Origin: Croceicoccus sp. YJ47 | GTDB lineage: Bacteria; Pseudomonadota; Alphaproteobacteria; Sphingomonadales; Sphingomonadaceae | Direction: 5' to 3' | Length of the DNA: 64,000 nucleotides | Assembly (NCBI RefSeq): GCF_016745095.1 | Contig: NZ_CP067087.1 | Coordinates: forward strand, 310,001 to 374,000 | Part shown: positions 54,203 through 63,676 of the stretch, piece after piece | How positions within the stretch are numbered: position 1 is the stretch's first letter | How the letters are laid out: every line of letters starts with the position of its first letter | Notes under the pieces: model-generated | Databases searched by the model: none | What the model saw: the letters and a program-made list of their open reading frames with translations, nothing else | Told to the model about the DNA's origin: nothing | Program-made: the position numbers and the translations under genes

Positions 54203-54976
54203 ATGGGCGCGCCGATCGTGGCGCAGGGCGGCGGGCTGTCGCTGTCCGACTGGCGCGTGGTGCCGCGCATTGCGGCGATGCTGGTATGGCTCGCGATGTG
54301 CGTGCCGGCCTATTACCTCTCCCGCCTGCTCCGCATGCCGAACCGGGTGCCGCCCGCGTTTCTATCAGGCATTGCGCGCATCGCCGGCATTCGCGTCCAC
54401 ACCGACGGGGTACCGGCATCGGGGCGGCGCATCCTCATCGCCAATCATGTCAGCTGGATGGATATTCTCGTGCTGGCCCGCGTGTCGGGGGCGGCTTTTG
54501 TGGCGCATGACGGGCTCGCCGGTGTCGGTCCGCTCAAATGGCTGTGCGACATGAACGACACGGTGTTCATCGCCCGGTCGCGGCGGCAGACCGTGGGCGA
54601 GCAGGCCGACAGCATCCGTGACGCGCTCGACGTGTCGCACACGCTCGTCCTCTTTCCCGAGGGCACGACCGCCAACGGGCACGAGATGCTCCCGCTCAAA
54701 AGTGCGCTCCTGTCCGCGATCGACCCGGTACCGCCCGGCGTTTCGGTGCAGCCGGTTTTCATGGATTACGGCCCCGACGCGCCCGCGGTCTGCTGGGTCG
54801 GGGACGAGCCGGGCCTGCGCAATTTCCTGCGCATCGTCGCGGGCCGGACGCCTGTCGCGGTGACGGTGCGCTTTCTCGCCCCGCTCTCCGGCGACGCGCT
54901 CGACGGGCGCAAGGCGATGACCCGCGCGGCGCAAGACGTATTGGACGAGGCGCTCGACCGCAGCCGCGCGCGGTAA
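54203..54976 (+). CDS. plsC: 1-acyl-glycerol-3-phosphate acyltransferase
   Basis: 257-residue membrane-associated acyltransferase of phospholipid synthesis. One N-terminal hydrophobic stretch (AAMLVWLAMCVPAYYLSRLL), then motif I NHVSWMDI (NHxxxxD), motif III LFPEGTTANG (EGT) and a Pro-rich VQPVFMDYG. It might also act on lyso-ornithine lipid. Two bases downstream of fur, 57 upstream of miaB. Confidence 0.87.
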   Translation: MGAPIVAQGGGLSLSDWRVVPRIAAMLVWLAMCVPAYYLSRLLRMPNRVPPAFLSGIARIAGIRVHTDGVPASGRRILIANHVSWMDILVLARVSGAAFVAHDGLAGVGPLKWLCDMNDTVFIARSRRQTVGEQADSIRDALDVSHTLVLFPEGTTANGHEMLPLKSALLSAIDPVPPGVSVQPVFMDYGPDAPAVCWVGDEPGLRNFLRIVAGRTPVAVTVRFLAPLSGDALDGRKAMTRAAQDVLDEALDRSRAR

Positions 54977-55033
54977 GGACGCGCCCTCGCCACTCCCTTT
55001 CGCGAAATGGCGATTGGGTGTAAGCGGCGGCGC

Positions 55034-56374
55034 ATGACCAAAGCCGCACCGAAAAATTTCCGAGTCAAAAGCTTCGGCTGCCAGATGAACGTCTATGACG
55101 GCGAACGCATGGCCGAGATGCTGAGCGAGCAGGGCATCGTTCCCGCCGCGGAGGGCGAGGAGGCCGATCTCGTCGTTCTCAACACCTGCCACATCCGCGA
55201 GAAAGCCGCCGAAAAGGTCTATTCCGACATTGGCCGCCTGCGCAAGGCGGGCGCGAAATCGGGCCGCGAACCGATGATCGCCGTCGCCGGATGCGTCGCC
55301 CAGGCCGAGGGCGAGGAGATCATGGCGCGCAGCCCCGGCGTCTCCATGGTGGTCGGCCCGCAGGCGTATCACCGGCTGCCGCAGATGATCGACCGTGCGG
55401 TGAAGGGTGAGCGCGTGACCGACACCGACATGCCCGCGATCGCGAAATTCGGCGCGCTCCCCGCCCGGCGCAAGCGTGCACCGTCGGCGTTCCTCACCGT
55501 GCAGGAAGGCTGCGACAAATTCTGCACCTATTGCGTGGTGCCCTACACCCGCGGCGCGGAAATCAGCCGCCCCTTCGCCGATCTGGTGGAGGAGGCGAAG
55601 CGGCTCGTCAATGGCGGCGCGCGCGAGATTACGCTGCTCGGTCAGAACGTGAATGCCTGGCGGGGCGAGGATGACAGGGGCCGGACGGTCGGTCTCGAAG
55701 GGCTGGTCCGCGCGCTGGCCGCCCTGCCCGACCTTGCCCGCATCCGCTATACCACCAGCCATCCCAACGACATGACCCCCGGCCTGATCGCCGCGCATGG
55801 CGAGCTCGACAAGCTGATGCCCTATCTCCACCTCCCGGTGCAGTCGGGGAGCGACCGGGTGCTGGCCGCGATGAACCGCAGCCACACGGCGCAAAGCTAC
55901 GTCCGCGTGATCGAACAATTCCGCGAGGTCCGGCCCGACATCGCGATTTCGGGCGATTTCATCGTCGGCTTTCCCGGCGAAACCGATGCCGAGTTCGAGG
56001 AGACGCTGCGCATGGTGGACGACATCCGCTATGCCGCCGCGTTCAGCTTCAAATACAGCCCGCGCCCCGGCACGCCCGCCGCCACCATGGACGCACAGGT
56101 GCCCGAGGCCGTGATGGACGAGCGGCTGCAACGGCTGCAATCCCTGCTCGCCGTGCATTCGCAAGCGTTCAACGAAAGCACGGTCGGCAAGCGCTGCGAC
56201 ATTCTGGTCGAGCGCAAGGGTCGCCGCGACGGCCAGTGGATCGGCAAGACGCCCTGGCTGCAATCCGCCTATTTCACAGGGGACGCCGAAATCGGTGACC
56301 TGGTGACGGTGGAGCTGGAACAGGCCGGACCGAACAGCCTTGCCGCGCGCCGGCTGGACACCGTGGACGCGTGA
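55034..56374 (+). CDS. miaB: tRNA methylthiotransferase MiaB
   Basis: Radical-SAM enzyme placing a methylthio group on i6A37 of tRNA. The 446 residues have an N-terminal domain with three cluster Cys (SFGCQMN at Cys16, [16 protein letters not shown]). The radical-SAM motif CxxxCxxC lies at 160-164-167 ([11 protein letters not shown]), and a C-terminal TRAM domain ([15 protein letters not shown]) follows. The ATG at 55034 is selected by family length. Confidence 0.97.
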   Translation: MTKAAPKNFRVKSFGCQMNVYDGERMAEMLSEQGIVPAAEGEEADLVVLNTCHIREKAAEKVYSDIGRLRKAGAKSGREPMIAVAGCVAQAEGEEIMARSPGVSMVVGPQAYHRLPQMIDRAVKGERVTDTDMPAIAKFGALPARRKRAPSAFLTVQEGCDKFCTYCVVPYTRGAEISRPFADLVEEAKRLVNGGAREITLLGQNVNAWRGEDDRGRTVGLEGLVRALAALPDLARIRYTTSHPNDMTPGLIAAHGELDKLMPYLHLPVQSGSDRVLAAMNRSHTAQSYVRVIEQFREVRPDIAISGDFIVGFPGETDAEFEETLRMVDDIRYAAAFSFKYSPRPGTPAATMDAQVPEAVMDERLQRLQSLLAVHSQAFNESTVGKRCDILVERKGRRDGQWIGKTPWLQSAYFTGDAEIGDLVTVELEQAGPNSLAARRLDTVDA

Positions 56375-57216
56375 TGCGCCGGGCCGCGGCATGGGCGGCA
56401 GGGACGTCGATGCTACCCCTGGCCGTGCTGCTGTCGGCATGCGGGGATCGGGCGGAGGATACGCCGCCGGCTGCGCCCGTGGCTGCGGCGACAACGGCTA
56501 CGACCGGGGACGCGGCGGCGCCCGCCCTGCCCGCCGGCTTCGCGCGCGGAACCTTCGCCGGTATCGAGGGGCGCTTCCGGCTCGTCTCGCTCGACGATGC
56601 GGCGCCCCCGGACGATTTTGGCGAAAGCTCCGTCCGCTTTACGCAAACGACCCTGTCATGGGATGGCTGCAACCATCACGAGGGTCTGTATATCGCGACC
56701 GGCGACAGCCTCGCGGTGCTGCGCGGGCCGTCCACGCTCGTCAATTGCCCGCCCGATGGACCGGACAACGCGCTGTCTGCCATATTGACCGCGCGCCCCG
56801 CCATCGGCCGCGATGGCGATGGCCGGATCGCGATTGCGGGCGGCGGGCACCGGGCCATCCTCGTTCCGGACGGACCGGCGCGCGACAGCTTTCCCGCCCC
56901 GGCGATCGAGGGTCGGGAATTCGCGCTGATGCTGTCGTCGCCGGATGGTTCGCCGGTGCTGCTGCGCGTGGCGGAGGGGCGGCTTTCGGTGGATATCGGG
57001 TGCCCGGATGCGATTTCGGGCAGGGTCGATGGGCAGGCCGGTACGCTTGTTCTCCGCGATGTCGAAAGCCGCGCCTGTCCCGGTACCGCCGCGCCGTCGG
57101 AGGCGCAGCGCCGCCTGCTGCGCGTGCTTTCCGCCGATCCGGCCTATGTCGTTGGACCCAATGGCGATTTGCTGCTCGCGGCGGGCGAAACCGTTGTCGC
57201 GGGCCGCGCGCGTTGA
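56374..57216 (+). CDS. META-domain-like outer lipoprotein
   Basis: 280 residues with a lipoprotein signal (MLPLAVLLSACG, lipobox Cys) and an Ala/Thr-rich linker. A motif GCNHHEG after TQTTLSWD resembles the GCN(x)xxG core of META/HslJ domains. A second degenerate copy (VDIGCPDAISGRVDG) lies near the C-terminus. It overlaps miaB (TGATG) but shares no functional link with it. HslJ-like proteins influence stress and antibiotic tolerance in other bacteria; function here is unknown. Confidence 0.7.
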   Translation: MRRAAAWAAGTSMLPLAVLLSACGDRAEDTPPAAPVAAATTATTGDAAAPALPAGFARGTFAGIEGRFRLVSLDDAAPPDDFGESSVRFTQTTLSWDGCNHHEGLYIATGDSLAVLRGPSTLVNCPPDGPDNALSAILTARPAIGRDGDGRIAIAGGGHRAILVPDGPARDSFPAPAIEGREFALMLSSPDGSPVLLRVAEGRLSVDIGCPDAISGRVDGQAGTLVLRDVESRACPGTAAPSEAQRRLLRVLSADPAYVVGPNGDLLLAAGETVVAGRAR

Positions 57217-57318
57217 GCAGTGGCGACACATGTCCTTGTCACCGCGCTTGCGGCGCCTACATTCACATGATGACGATTCGCCCCGGATGATCGGGGCGGA
57301 CACAGACAAGGAAACTCA

Positions 57319-58359
57319 GTGAGCCGCAAACAGGCGCGCATGTCCGGCACGGACGAAAACAGCCCCTACGACCCCATCGCCGCCGGCCCCGCAGGCCATC
57401 GTTCGCGCACGGAGATGGAGTTCGACAACCCCGGCGTGTTGGCCGCGCTTTTCGGGCAGTTCGATGCCAATCTGGTCCGCATCGAAAACCGGCTCGGCGT
57501 GTATATCGCAGCGCGCGGCAATCGCGTGCAGATCGAAGGCAGCGAGGATGCGGTCGAACGCGCCCGCGACGTCCTCCAGGCCATGCATCAACGGATTCAA
57601 AGCGGTTTCGAACTCGACGCCGGGGCGGTCAGATCGCTCATCGCGATGTCGGACGAACCCACGCTCGACGGGATCGTGCGCGGCGATGACAAACGCCCGC
57701 CGGTGATGATCCGCACGCGCAAGAAGACCATCGCCCCGCGTTCGGCGGCGCAGATCGACTACATGCGCGCGCTCACCAGCAACGACATCATCTTTGCGCT
57801 CGGCCCGGCGGGCACGGGCAAGACCTATCTCGCCGTCGCGCAGGCGGTCGCGCAGCTCATCACCGGAAGCGTGCAGCGGCTCATCCTCTCGCGCCCCGCG
57901 GTCGAGGCGGGCGAACGGCTCGGCTTCCTGCCCGGCGACATGAAGGAGAAGGTCGACCCCTATCTCCGCCCGCTTTACGACGCGCTTTACGATTGCATGC
58001 CGCCCGAACAGGTGGAACGCCGCCTCGCCAGCGGGGAGATCGAGATCGCGCCCATCGCCTTCATGCGCGGGCGCACGCTGGCCGATGCGTTCGTCATCCT
58101 CGACGAGGCGCAGAATACCACGCCTGCACAGATGAAGATGTTCCTCACCCGCTTTGGCCAGAACAGCCGCATGGTGGTGTGCGGCGACCCGAAACAGGTC
58201 GACATTCCGGGCGGGGACAGCTTTTCCGGGCTCGCCGACGCGGTCAAACGGCTCGAAGGGGTGGAAGGCATCGGGATGGCGCGCTTTACCGCCGCCGACG
58301 TGGTGCGTCACCCTGTCGTGGGCCGCATCGTCGAGGCGTATGAAGGGCAGCAGGGCTGA
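57319..58359 (+). CDS. phoH: PhoH-like ATPase
   Basis: 346-residue protein with an N-terminal KH-like segment (VLAALFGQFDANLVRIENRL) and a RecA-like ATPase. Walker A is LGPAGTGKTYLAVAQAV, and Walker B is VILDEAQNTTPAQMKMFLTR. AAGGAAACTCA precedes the GTG start. PhoH is linked in conserved clusters with YbeY, as here, pointing to RNA metabolism. ybeY starts five bases downstream. Confidence 0.94.
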   Translation: MSRKQARMSGTDENSPYDPIAAGPAGHRSRTEMEFDNPGVLAALFGQFDANLVRIENRLGVYIAARGNRVQIEGSEDAVERARDVLQAMHQRIQSGFELDAGAVRSLIAMSDEPTLDGIVRGDDKRPPVMIRTRKKTIAPRSAAQIDYMRALTSNDIIFALGPAGTGKTYLAVAQAVAQLITGSVQRLILSRPAVEAGERLGFLPGDMKEKVDPYLRPLYDALYDCMPPEQVERRLASGEIEIAPIAFMRGRTLADAFVILDEAQNTTPAQMKMFLTRFGQNSRMVVCGDPKQVDIPGGDSFSGLADAVKRLEGVEGIGMARFTAADVVRHPVVGRIVEAYEGQQG

Positions 58360-58364
58360 CGCGC

Positions 58365-58871
58365 ATGTCCGCCGCCACGATCGAACTCGACGTCGATCCC
58401 GTCTGGGGTCAGGACACCGATTGGGAGGCGCGCTGTGCCGCGGCCGCGCGGGCCGTGGCGCATGTCCTGCCCGAGCTGGCGCATTCCGAGATTCTGGTGA
58501 GCGTCGTCATGGGCGAGGACGAGGAAGTCCACGCGCTCAACCAGGAATGGCGCGCGAAGGACAGGCCGACCAACGTGCTGAGCTTTCCGATGATCGCGCG
58601 CGAAGAGCTGCTGCGTGCCGCCGAACGGCCCGGCGCGCCCGTGATGCTGGGCGACATCATCATGGCGCATGGTGTATGCAGGCGCGAGGCGGATGAGAAA
58701 CAGGTTGCGCTTGCAGATCATGCAACGCATCTGCTGATTCACGGCCTCCTCCACCTCGCCGGTTTCGATCATGAGGATGGGGACGAAGAGGCCGAGGCGA
58801 TGGAAGCGCTCGAAATCAGGGCACTGGCCGCATTGGGGATCGACGATCCCTATGCGGATCGCGATATTTGA
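58365..58871 (+). CDS. ybeY: Endoribonuclease YbeY
   Basis: Zinc-dependent RNase for 16S rRNA 3' maturation and ribosome quality control. The 168 residues carry the metal motif HGLLHLAGFDH (HxxxHxxxxxH) near residue 126 and the family core RAKDRPTNVLSFPM, then LGDIIMA. Tight spacing with phoH upstream and corC 42 bases downstream. Confidence 0.96.
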   Translation: MSAATIELDVDPVWGQDTDWEARCAAAARAVAHVLPELAHSEILVSVVMGEDEEVHALNQEWRAKDRPTNVLSFPMIAREELLRAAERPGAPVMLGDIIMAHGVCRREADEKQVALADHATHLLIHGLLHLAGFDHEDGDEEAEAMEALEIRALAALGIDDPYADRDI

Positions 58872-58913
58872 AAAAGAGCCGGTCCCCTGCGGCGGACGGT
58901 TCGATGACCGAGG

Positions 58914-59861
58914 ATGAAAGACACGACGATGCCGGACGGCAGCCAATCTGGCGATACTCGCAACCCGGAGCCTGACCGAAGGGCGTTGTGGCATCGCATA
59001 CGCGCCTTCTTCGACAATGAAGGCGAAAGATCGCTGCGCGAGCAGATCGAGGAAGCCATCGACGAGCATGAGGAGGATCGCGACACCGCGGCCGATCATG
59101 CCAATGGCGACCTGTCGCAGACCGAACGGCAGATGCTCCGCAATCTCCTGCATTTCAGCGAGAACGACGCCGACGACGTCGCCATCCCCCGCAGCGAGAT
59201 CATCGCCATCGAACGCAGCGCAAGCTGGGCCGAGCTGGTCGCGACCTTTGCCGAACACGGCCATTCGCGCATCCCGGTCTATGCCGAATCGCTCGACCAC
59301 GTGATCGGCATGATGCTGATCAAGGACGTGTTCCCCTTCCTCGCCATCGGGGAAACCCCGCCCGATGACTGGACCGTGCTCATGCGGCAGCCGGTCTACG
59401 TGCCGCAGGCGCGCGGGGCGCTGGACGTGCTGGCCGACATGCGCTCGCACCGGGTCCATCTCGCCATCGTGGTCGACGAATATTCGGGCACCGACGGGGT
59501 CATCACGATCGAGGATCTGGTCGAGGAGATCATCGGCGATATCGAGGATGAACACGACGATGCCCCGGTCGAGCAGCTCGTGCCGATCGACGGCGGCATT
59601 TGGGACGCCGATGCCCGGACCGAACTGACCGAGGTCGCGCGCCGCGTCGATCCAGAGCTCGCCGTCATCGAAGGGTCGGTGGACACGCTCGGCGGGCTGG
59701 CGTTCGTGCTGGCGGAGGAAGTGCCCAAGGTCGGCAGCGTGCTCCACCATGACAGCGGCTGGCGGATCGAGATCATCGCCGGCGACGAACGCCATGTCGA
59801 ACGGCTGCGGCTGCATCCGCCCGTGCCCGAAACCGACGCGGACGAAGAGGCCGAAGGCTGA
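58914..59861 (+). CDS. corC: CorC/HlyC-type CBS-domain protein
   Basis: 315 residues: paired CBS domains (VAIPRSEIIAIERS, HSRIPVYAESLDHVIGMMLIKD and VHLAIVVDEYSGTDGVITIEDL) and a CorC_HlyC C-terminal domain (LGGLAFVLAEEVPKVGSVL). It modulates Mg/Co efflux or membrane transport. No transmembrane part is present. Either ATG 58914 or 58929 could be the start. The stop overlaps the LysR gene (TGATG). Confidence 0.9.
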   Translation: MKDTTMPDGSQSGDTRNPEPDRRALWHRIRAFFDNEGERSLREQIEEAIDEHEEDRDTAADHANGDLSQTERQMLRNLLHFSENDADDVAIPRSEIIAIERSASWAELVATFAEHGHSRIPVYAESLDHVIGMMLIKDVFPFLAIGETPPDDWTVLMRQPVYVPQARGALDVLADMRSHRVHLAIVVDEYSGTDGVITIEDLVEEIIGDIEDEHDDAPVEQLVPIDGGIWDADARTELTEVARRVDPELAVIEGSVDTLGGLAFVLAEEVPKVGSVLHHDSGWRIEIIAGDERHVERLRLHPPVPETDADEEAEG

Positions 59862-60745
59862 TGGCGACGCGCCGCCTCCCCCCGCTGCGCAGTCTCGAGG
59901 CGTTTGTCCGCATCGTCCGGCTCGGTTCGGCGAAGGCGGCGGCGAACGAGCTGGCGCTGTCCCCGTCCGCGCTGTCGCGCCGGGTCACCGCGCTTGAGGA
60001 TTTCGTGGGCAAGAAGCTCTTCCTGCGGCAGCATCAGGCGATGAAGCTGACCGAGGATGGGCAGAGCCTGTTCGATGCGGTCGCCCCCGCGCTCGACGAG
60101 CTGGCCGAGAAGATCGGCACGCATATGGGCGATTCGCGGCTCCTGCGCCTGCGCCTCGCGGTGATGCCACTCTTCGCGGCGCAGAGGCTCGTGCCGAGGA
60201 TGCGCGAATTGCGGAGGCTGTATCCGGCGCTGCATATCGACATGGAAAGCTCGTCGCATCCGGTGCCGCGGCTCGGCGATACGCTCGATGCCGCGATCAT
60301 CCTGTCCGACGGGCCGGACCCGTCGCTGCACATGGTGCAACTCGACCAGAACCGGGTCCATGCCATCGCCTCGACCGAGCTTGTGGCGATGCTGGGCGAT
60401 ACGCCCGACCCCGATCTCCTGGCGAAGCAGAACTTCCTCGTCCATTCGGATATGGAGCGCAGTTTCGAAGCGTGGCGCAAGGCCGCCGGGCTACTGCCGC
60501 GCCACCGCCCCACCGTCGATCATTACGACAGCGGCCCGCTCATTCTCGAAGCCGCGGCGCAGGGGCTCGGCGTGGCGATCATGCACGGGGACCATCTGTC
60601 CCGCTCCAACGATGCGCGGCTGGCCCCGCTCTACGATCTGGAGGTGGAAAGCCCGTACAGCTACTGGTTCGTGTGCCGCCCGCGCGCGCTCGAAAACCGG
60701 CAGGTGCGCATTTTTCACGACTGGCTGGTAAACGCGAAGCTGTAA
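59861..60745 (+). CDS. LysR-type transcriptional regulator
   Basis: 294-residue regulator: helix-turn-helix LRSLEAFVRIVRLGSAKAAANEL and SPSALSRRVTALED, then a periplasmic-binding-like effector domain. The GcvA-like ending YWFVCRPRALENRQVRIF is noted. It overlaps corC by one base (TGATG), which is unusual, because in many related genomes an apolipoprotein N-acyltransferase gene (lnt) follows corC. The regulated gene is not evident. Confidence 0.9.
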   Translation: MATRRLPPLRSLEAFVRIVRLGSAKAAANELALSPSALSRRVTALEDFVGKKLFLRQHQAMKLTEDGQSLFDAVAPALDELAEKIGTHMGDSRLLRLRLAVMPLFAAQRLVPRMRELRRLYPALHIDMESSSHPVPRLGDTLDAAIILSDGPDPSLHMVQLDQNRVHAIASTELVAMLGDTPDPDLLAKQNFLVHSDMERSFEAWRKAAGLLPRHRPTVDHYDSGPLILEAAAQGLGVAIMHGDHLSRSNDARLAPLYDLEVESPYSYWFVCRPRALENRQVRIFHDWLVNAKL

Positions 60746-60751
60746 CGCCAG

Positions 60752-60790
60752 AAAAAAGGCCGCAGGGGTGATCGCCCCCGCGGCCTTTTT
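60752..60790. terminator. Bidirectional rho-independent terminator
   Basis: AAAAAGGCCGC-AGGGG pairs with CCCCC-GCGGCCTTTTT around GTGATCG with a single mismatch. A T-run follows on both strands. It separates the plus-strand LysR gene from the convergent minus-strand cyclophilin gene. Confidence 0.9.
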
Positions 60791-60809
60791 CACATCGTGC
60801 GGCGTGGGA

Positions 60810-61274
60810 TCAGCCCACCGTCGCCTTGACGATCGTGCCGGGTTCGCGCGGCGGCTCGCCCTTGGGCAATGCGTCGACATGGTCCATGCCGCTCTCGACC
60901 TGGCCCCAGACGGTATATTGCCGGTCGAGGAAGCTTGCATCGTCGAAGCAGATAAAGAACTGGCTGTTCGCGCTGTTCGGATCCTGCGTGCGCGCCATCG
61001 AGCAGGTGCCGCGCACATGCTTGTGATCGTTGAATTCCTGTTTCAGGTCCGGCTTCTTCGATCCGCCCATGCCGGTGCCGTTGGGGCAGCCGCCCTGCGC
61101 CATGAATCCGGGGATCACGCGGTGGAACTTCACCCCGTCATAGAACCCTTCGCTCGCCAGCTCCTTGATCCGGGCGACGTGGTTGGGCGCGATGTCGGGA
61201 AGCAGCTTGATGACGACATCGCCGCCCTCGCCATTGCCGGTGTCCAGCGTGAAGGTCAGTGTTTCGTCGGCCAT
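60810..61274 (-). CDS. Peptidyl-prolyl cis-trans isomerase, cyclophilin type
   Basis: 154-residue cytoplasmic cyclophilin with the active-site sequences VKFHRVIPGFMAQGG and GTCSMARTQDPNSANSQFFI, and VWGQVESGMDHVDAL. No signal peptide. It accelerates prolyl isomerisation in protein folding. ATG 61274; convergent with the LysR gene across a strong terminator. Confidence 0.93.
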   Translation of the reverse strand: MADETLTFTLDTGNGEGGDVVIKLLPDIAPNHVARIKELASEGFYDGVKFHRVIPGFMAQGGCPNGTGMGGSKKPDLKQEFNDHKHVRGTCSMARTQDPNSANSQFFICFDDASFLDRQYTVWGQVESGMDHVDALPKGEPPREPGTIVKATVG

Positions 61275-61465
61275 GCAATCTCCTGATACTAATCGGGCGG
61301 GAACGCCCCGCCATTGGCTGGCCCCGATATAGGAAGGGCGTCCGCAAAGTCATCCCCGCGTTTTACCAAGTTTTTCCCGGAACTTGTCGACAGGTTTTTC
61401 CACAATGCGGCCGAGGCGCGCTTCGCGGTTGATTTAATGGCCCCGCCGCCTATCCCTCGTGGCCG

Positions 61466-62905
61466 ATGGACCGCGACGAACACGCCATGATGGACGATTC
61501 CGCAGGGGAGGCCGCGCGCCTCGCCGCCGATCTCGACGCGCGTGAGGAACGGCTTGACGAGGATGACCGGCTGAGGCCCGAATTCGTCGAGGAAGTGCGC
61601 GAGGCGCTCGAGGAAGACGAGCGGCAGCGCGTCTACGATCTGGTCGAACCGCTCCACCCCGCGGACATCGCCGATCTGTTCGAGATTTTTGCCCGCGAGG
61701 AACGCCCCGCGCTGGGCGCCGCCATTGCCGAGCTGATGAACAGCGAGGTCATCGCCGAGCTGAACGAGCACGTGCGCGACGAGCTTATCGCCGCACTGTC
61801 GCCCGATGCCGTCGCGCAGATCGCCGAACAGCTCGAAACCGACGACGCCGTCGCCCTGATCGAGGATCTGGACGAGAGCGACCGCGACGCCGTCCTTGCC
61901 GAGATGGACCCCGGCGACCGCGCCGCCATCGAAAGCGCGCTGTCCTTTCCCGAGGAATCGGCAGGCCGCCTGATGCAGCGCGATCTGGTCGCGGTGCCCG
62001 AACATATCACCGTCGGCGACCTCATCGATTACCTGCGCGAAAATGCCGATCTTTCTACCGAGTTCTGGGAAGTGTTCGTCGTCGATCCCGCGCACCGCCC
62101 GGTCGGCACGTGTCAGCTGTCGTGGATCCTTCGCGTCCCGCGCAATATCGCGATTTCCGACGTGATGAAGCGGGACCAGACCTTGATCCCCGTCGAGATG
62201 GACCAGGAAGAGGTCGCGCTCCGCTTTCAGAAATACGCCCTCATTTCCGCCGCCGTGGTCGACGGGTCGGGCCGGTTGCTGGGCCAGATTACCGCAGACG
62301 ACATCGTCCACATCATGTCGGAAGAGGCGGGCGAGGACGCATTGCTCATGTCCGGCGCGGGCGAAGGCGACATCAACGAGCCGATTCGCCAATCCTATAC
62401 CGAGCGTGTGCGCTGGCTCATCGCAGATCTGGGCACGGCGCTCATCGCCTCGCTCATCATCGCGAGCTTCGGCGCCGCGATCGAGCGTCTCGTCGCGCTC
62501 GCCGTGCTCATGCCCATCGTCGCCAGCATCGGCGGCAATGCGGGGACGCAGACGATGGCGGTCGCGGTGCGCGCGCTCGCCACCAATCAGCTTACCCGGT
62601 CAAACACCCGGCGCGTGATATGGCGCGAAATGCGGGTCGCCCTGCTCAATGGCGGGACGGTCGCGGTGCTTATCGGGGCGGCGACGGCGTTCATCTTCAC
62701 CCCGATGCTGGGCGCGGTGATCGGGGCGGCGGTCGTCATCAATATCGTCACCGCCGGTTTCGCCGGCGTTGCGGTGCCGGTATTGTTCGACCGGATGAAC
62801 CAGGATCCCGCCGTGGCCTCGTCCGTGTTCGTCACGATGATCACGGATTCCATGGGTTTCTTCGCGTTTCTCGGCCTCGCGGTGGCGAGCGGGCTGACGG
62901 GATGA
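61466..62905 (+). CDS. mgtE: MgtE magnesium channel
   Basis: 479 residues: cytosolic N domain (HPADIADLFEIF, then helical repeats) and two CBS domains (SFPEESAGRLMQRDLVAVPE; ALISAAVVDGSGRLLGQIT). A C-terminal membrane part with five helices includes VLMPIVASIGGNAGTQTMAV, the ion-pore signature. It admits Mg2+ and closes when cytosolic Mg is high. corC at 58914, another Mg-related gene, is 2.5 kb away. Confidence 0.95.
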   Translation: MDRDEHAMMDDSAGEAARLAADLDAREERLDEDDRLRPEFVEEVREALEEDERQRVYDLVEPLHPADIADLFEIFAREERPALGAAIAELMNSEVIAELNEHVRDELIAALSPDAVAQIAEQLETDDAVALIEDLDESDRDAVLAEMDPGDRAAIESALSFPEESAGRLMQRDLVAVPEHITVGDLIDYLRENADLSTEFWEVFVVDPAHRPVGTCQLSWILRVPRNIAISDVMKRDQTLIPVEMDQEEVALRFQKYALISAAVVDGSGRLLGQITADDIVHIMSEEAGEDALLMSGAGEGDINEPIRQSYTERVRWLIADLGTALIASLIIASFGAAIERLVALAVLMPIVASIGGNAGTQTMAVAVRALATNQLTRSNTRRVIWREMRVALLNGGTVAVLIGAATAFIFTPMLGAVIGAAVVINIVTAGFAGVAVPVLFDRMNQDPAVASSVFVTMITDSMGFFAFLGLAVASGLTG

Positions 62906-62952
62906 AACGCGCGGCGCTGGCACATGGCGCCGCTGCTCCCTAGATACGCATC

Positions 62953-63348
62953 ATGCCGCTCAACATGACCAAGATCGCCTTTCGCGCCAATGGCGTCGAC
63001 GGCCTGCGCCAGCGGATCGCCGCGCACGAGGCCGAGTTTCGCATCAACACGCGCTACATCCCGAAGCGGCACGAGGAGATGATCGGCGGCTCGCTCTACT
63101 GGATCGTGGACCATGCCATCGTCGGGAGGAGCGAGATCCGCGCCTTCGAAAAGCGTGAGGATGGCCGGTATGACATCGTGCTCGCCCCCGAACTGATCGC
63201 GGTGGAAACCCGGCCCAAGCGTGCGCATCAAGGCTGGCGCTATCTGGAGGAGGCGGACGCGCCGCGCGACCTTCCCGAGGGCGCGGATCCGGGCGACGTG
63301 CTTCCGGGCCGGCTGCTCAACCGTCTGACGAAGCTGGGCCTCGTCTGA
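62953..63348 (+). CDS. DUF1489 family protein
   Basis: 131-residue soluble protein starting MPLNMTKIAFRANGVDGLRQ, with NTRYIPKRHEEMIGGSLYWI and AHQGWRYLEEADAPRDLPEG. The family is largely alphaproteobacterial and of unknown function. Highly charged, no membrane segment. It begins 47 bases after mgtE. Confidence 0.87.
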   Translation: MPLNMTKIAFRANGVDGLRQRIAAHEAEFRINTRYIPKRHEEMIGGSLYWIVDHAIVGRSEIRAFEKREDGRYDIVLAPELIAVETRPKRAHQGWRYLEEADAPRDLPEGADPGDVLPGRLLNRLTKLGLV

Positions 63349-63407
63349 GCGAGAACGACGGAACGTGTGCCCTCCCCGGCCCGTTGACCGGGTAAAGGAG
63401 AAAGCAC

Positions 63408-63657
63408 ATGCCAGAACGCCAATCGCGTCACCCCGACAATGACATCATCGACGCCGCACAGGAACAGGCCACCCCGTCGCAGCAAGGCTCCGCGGCGCGG
63501 CGACCTGGAACGCCGCGTGGGTAAACGCGCGGAGGAGAAGAACGCCTTCACCCCCGAAAATCAGGTCGAACGCGTCACCGGACAGGATCAGCCCGCACAG
63601 GACGCGCAAAAGGGTGAAAAGACCCGCGCCGCGATACAGTCCGAACGCGCGGACTGA
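63408..63657 (+). pseudogene. Small hydrophilic protein gene, frameshifted
   Basis: A strong ribosome site (AAAGGAGAAAGCAC) precedes ATG 63408. The frame reads MPERQSRHPDNDIIDAAQEQ, then QQGSAA, and ends early at a TAA at 63522 (38 codons). One frame over, the sequence continues naturally as GDLERRVGKRAEEKNAF and on to RAAIQSERAD, stopping at 63657. Dropping one C near 63500 would restore an 82-residue Glu/Lys-rich protein. Either a real lesion or a sequencing error. Confidence 0.6.
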
Positions 63658-63676
63658 ACCGCCGGGCGCAGCGGGT

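Noticed and set aside
56374-57216. Considered as a tRNA-modification partner of miaB because of the TGATG overlap
   Set aside because: The lipobox and META-like motif show an exported lipoprotein, so the overlap reflects compact gene packing only.
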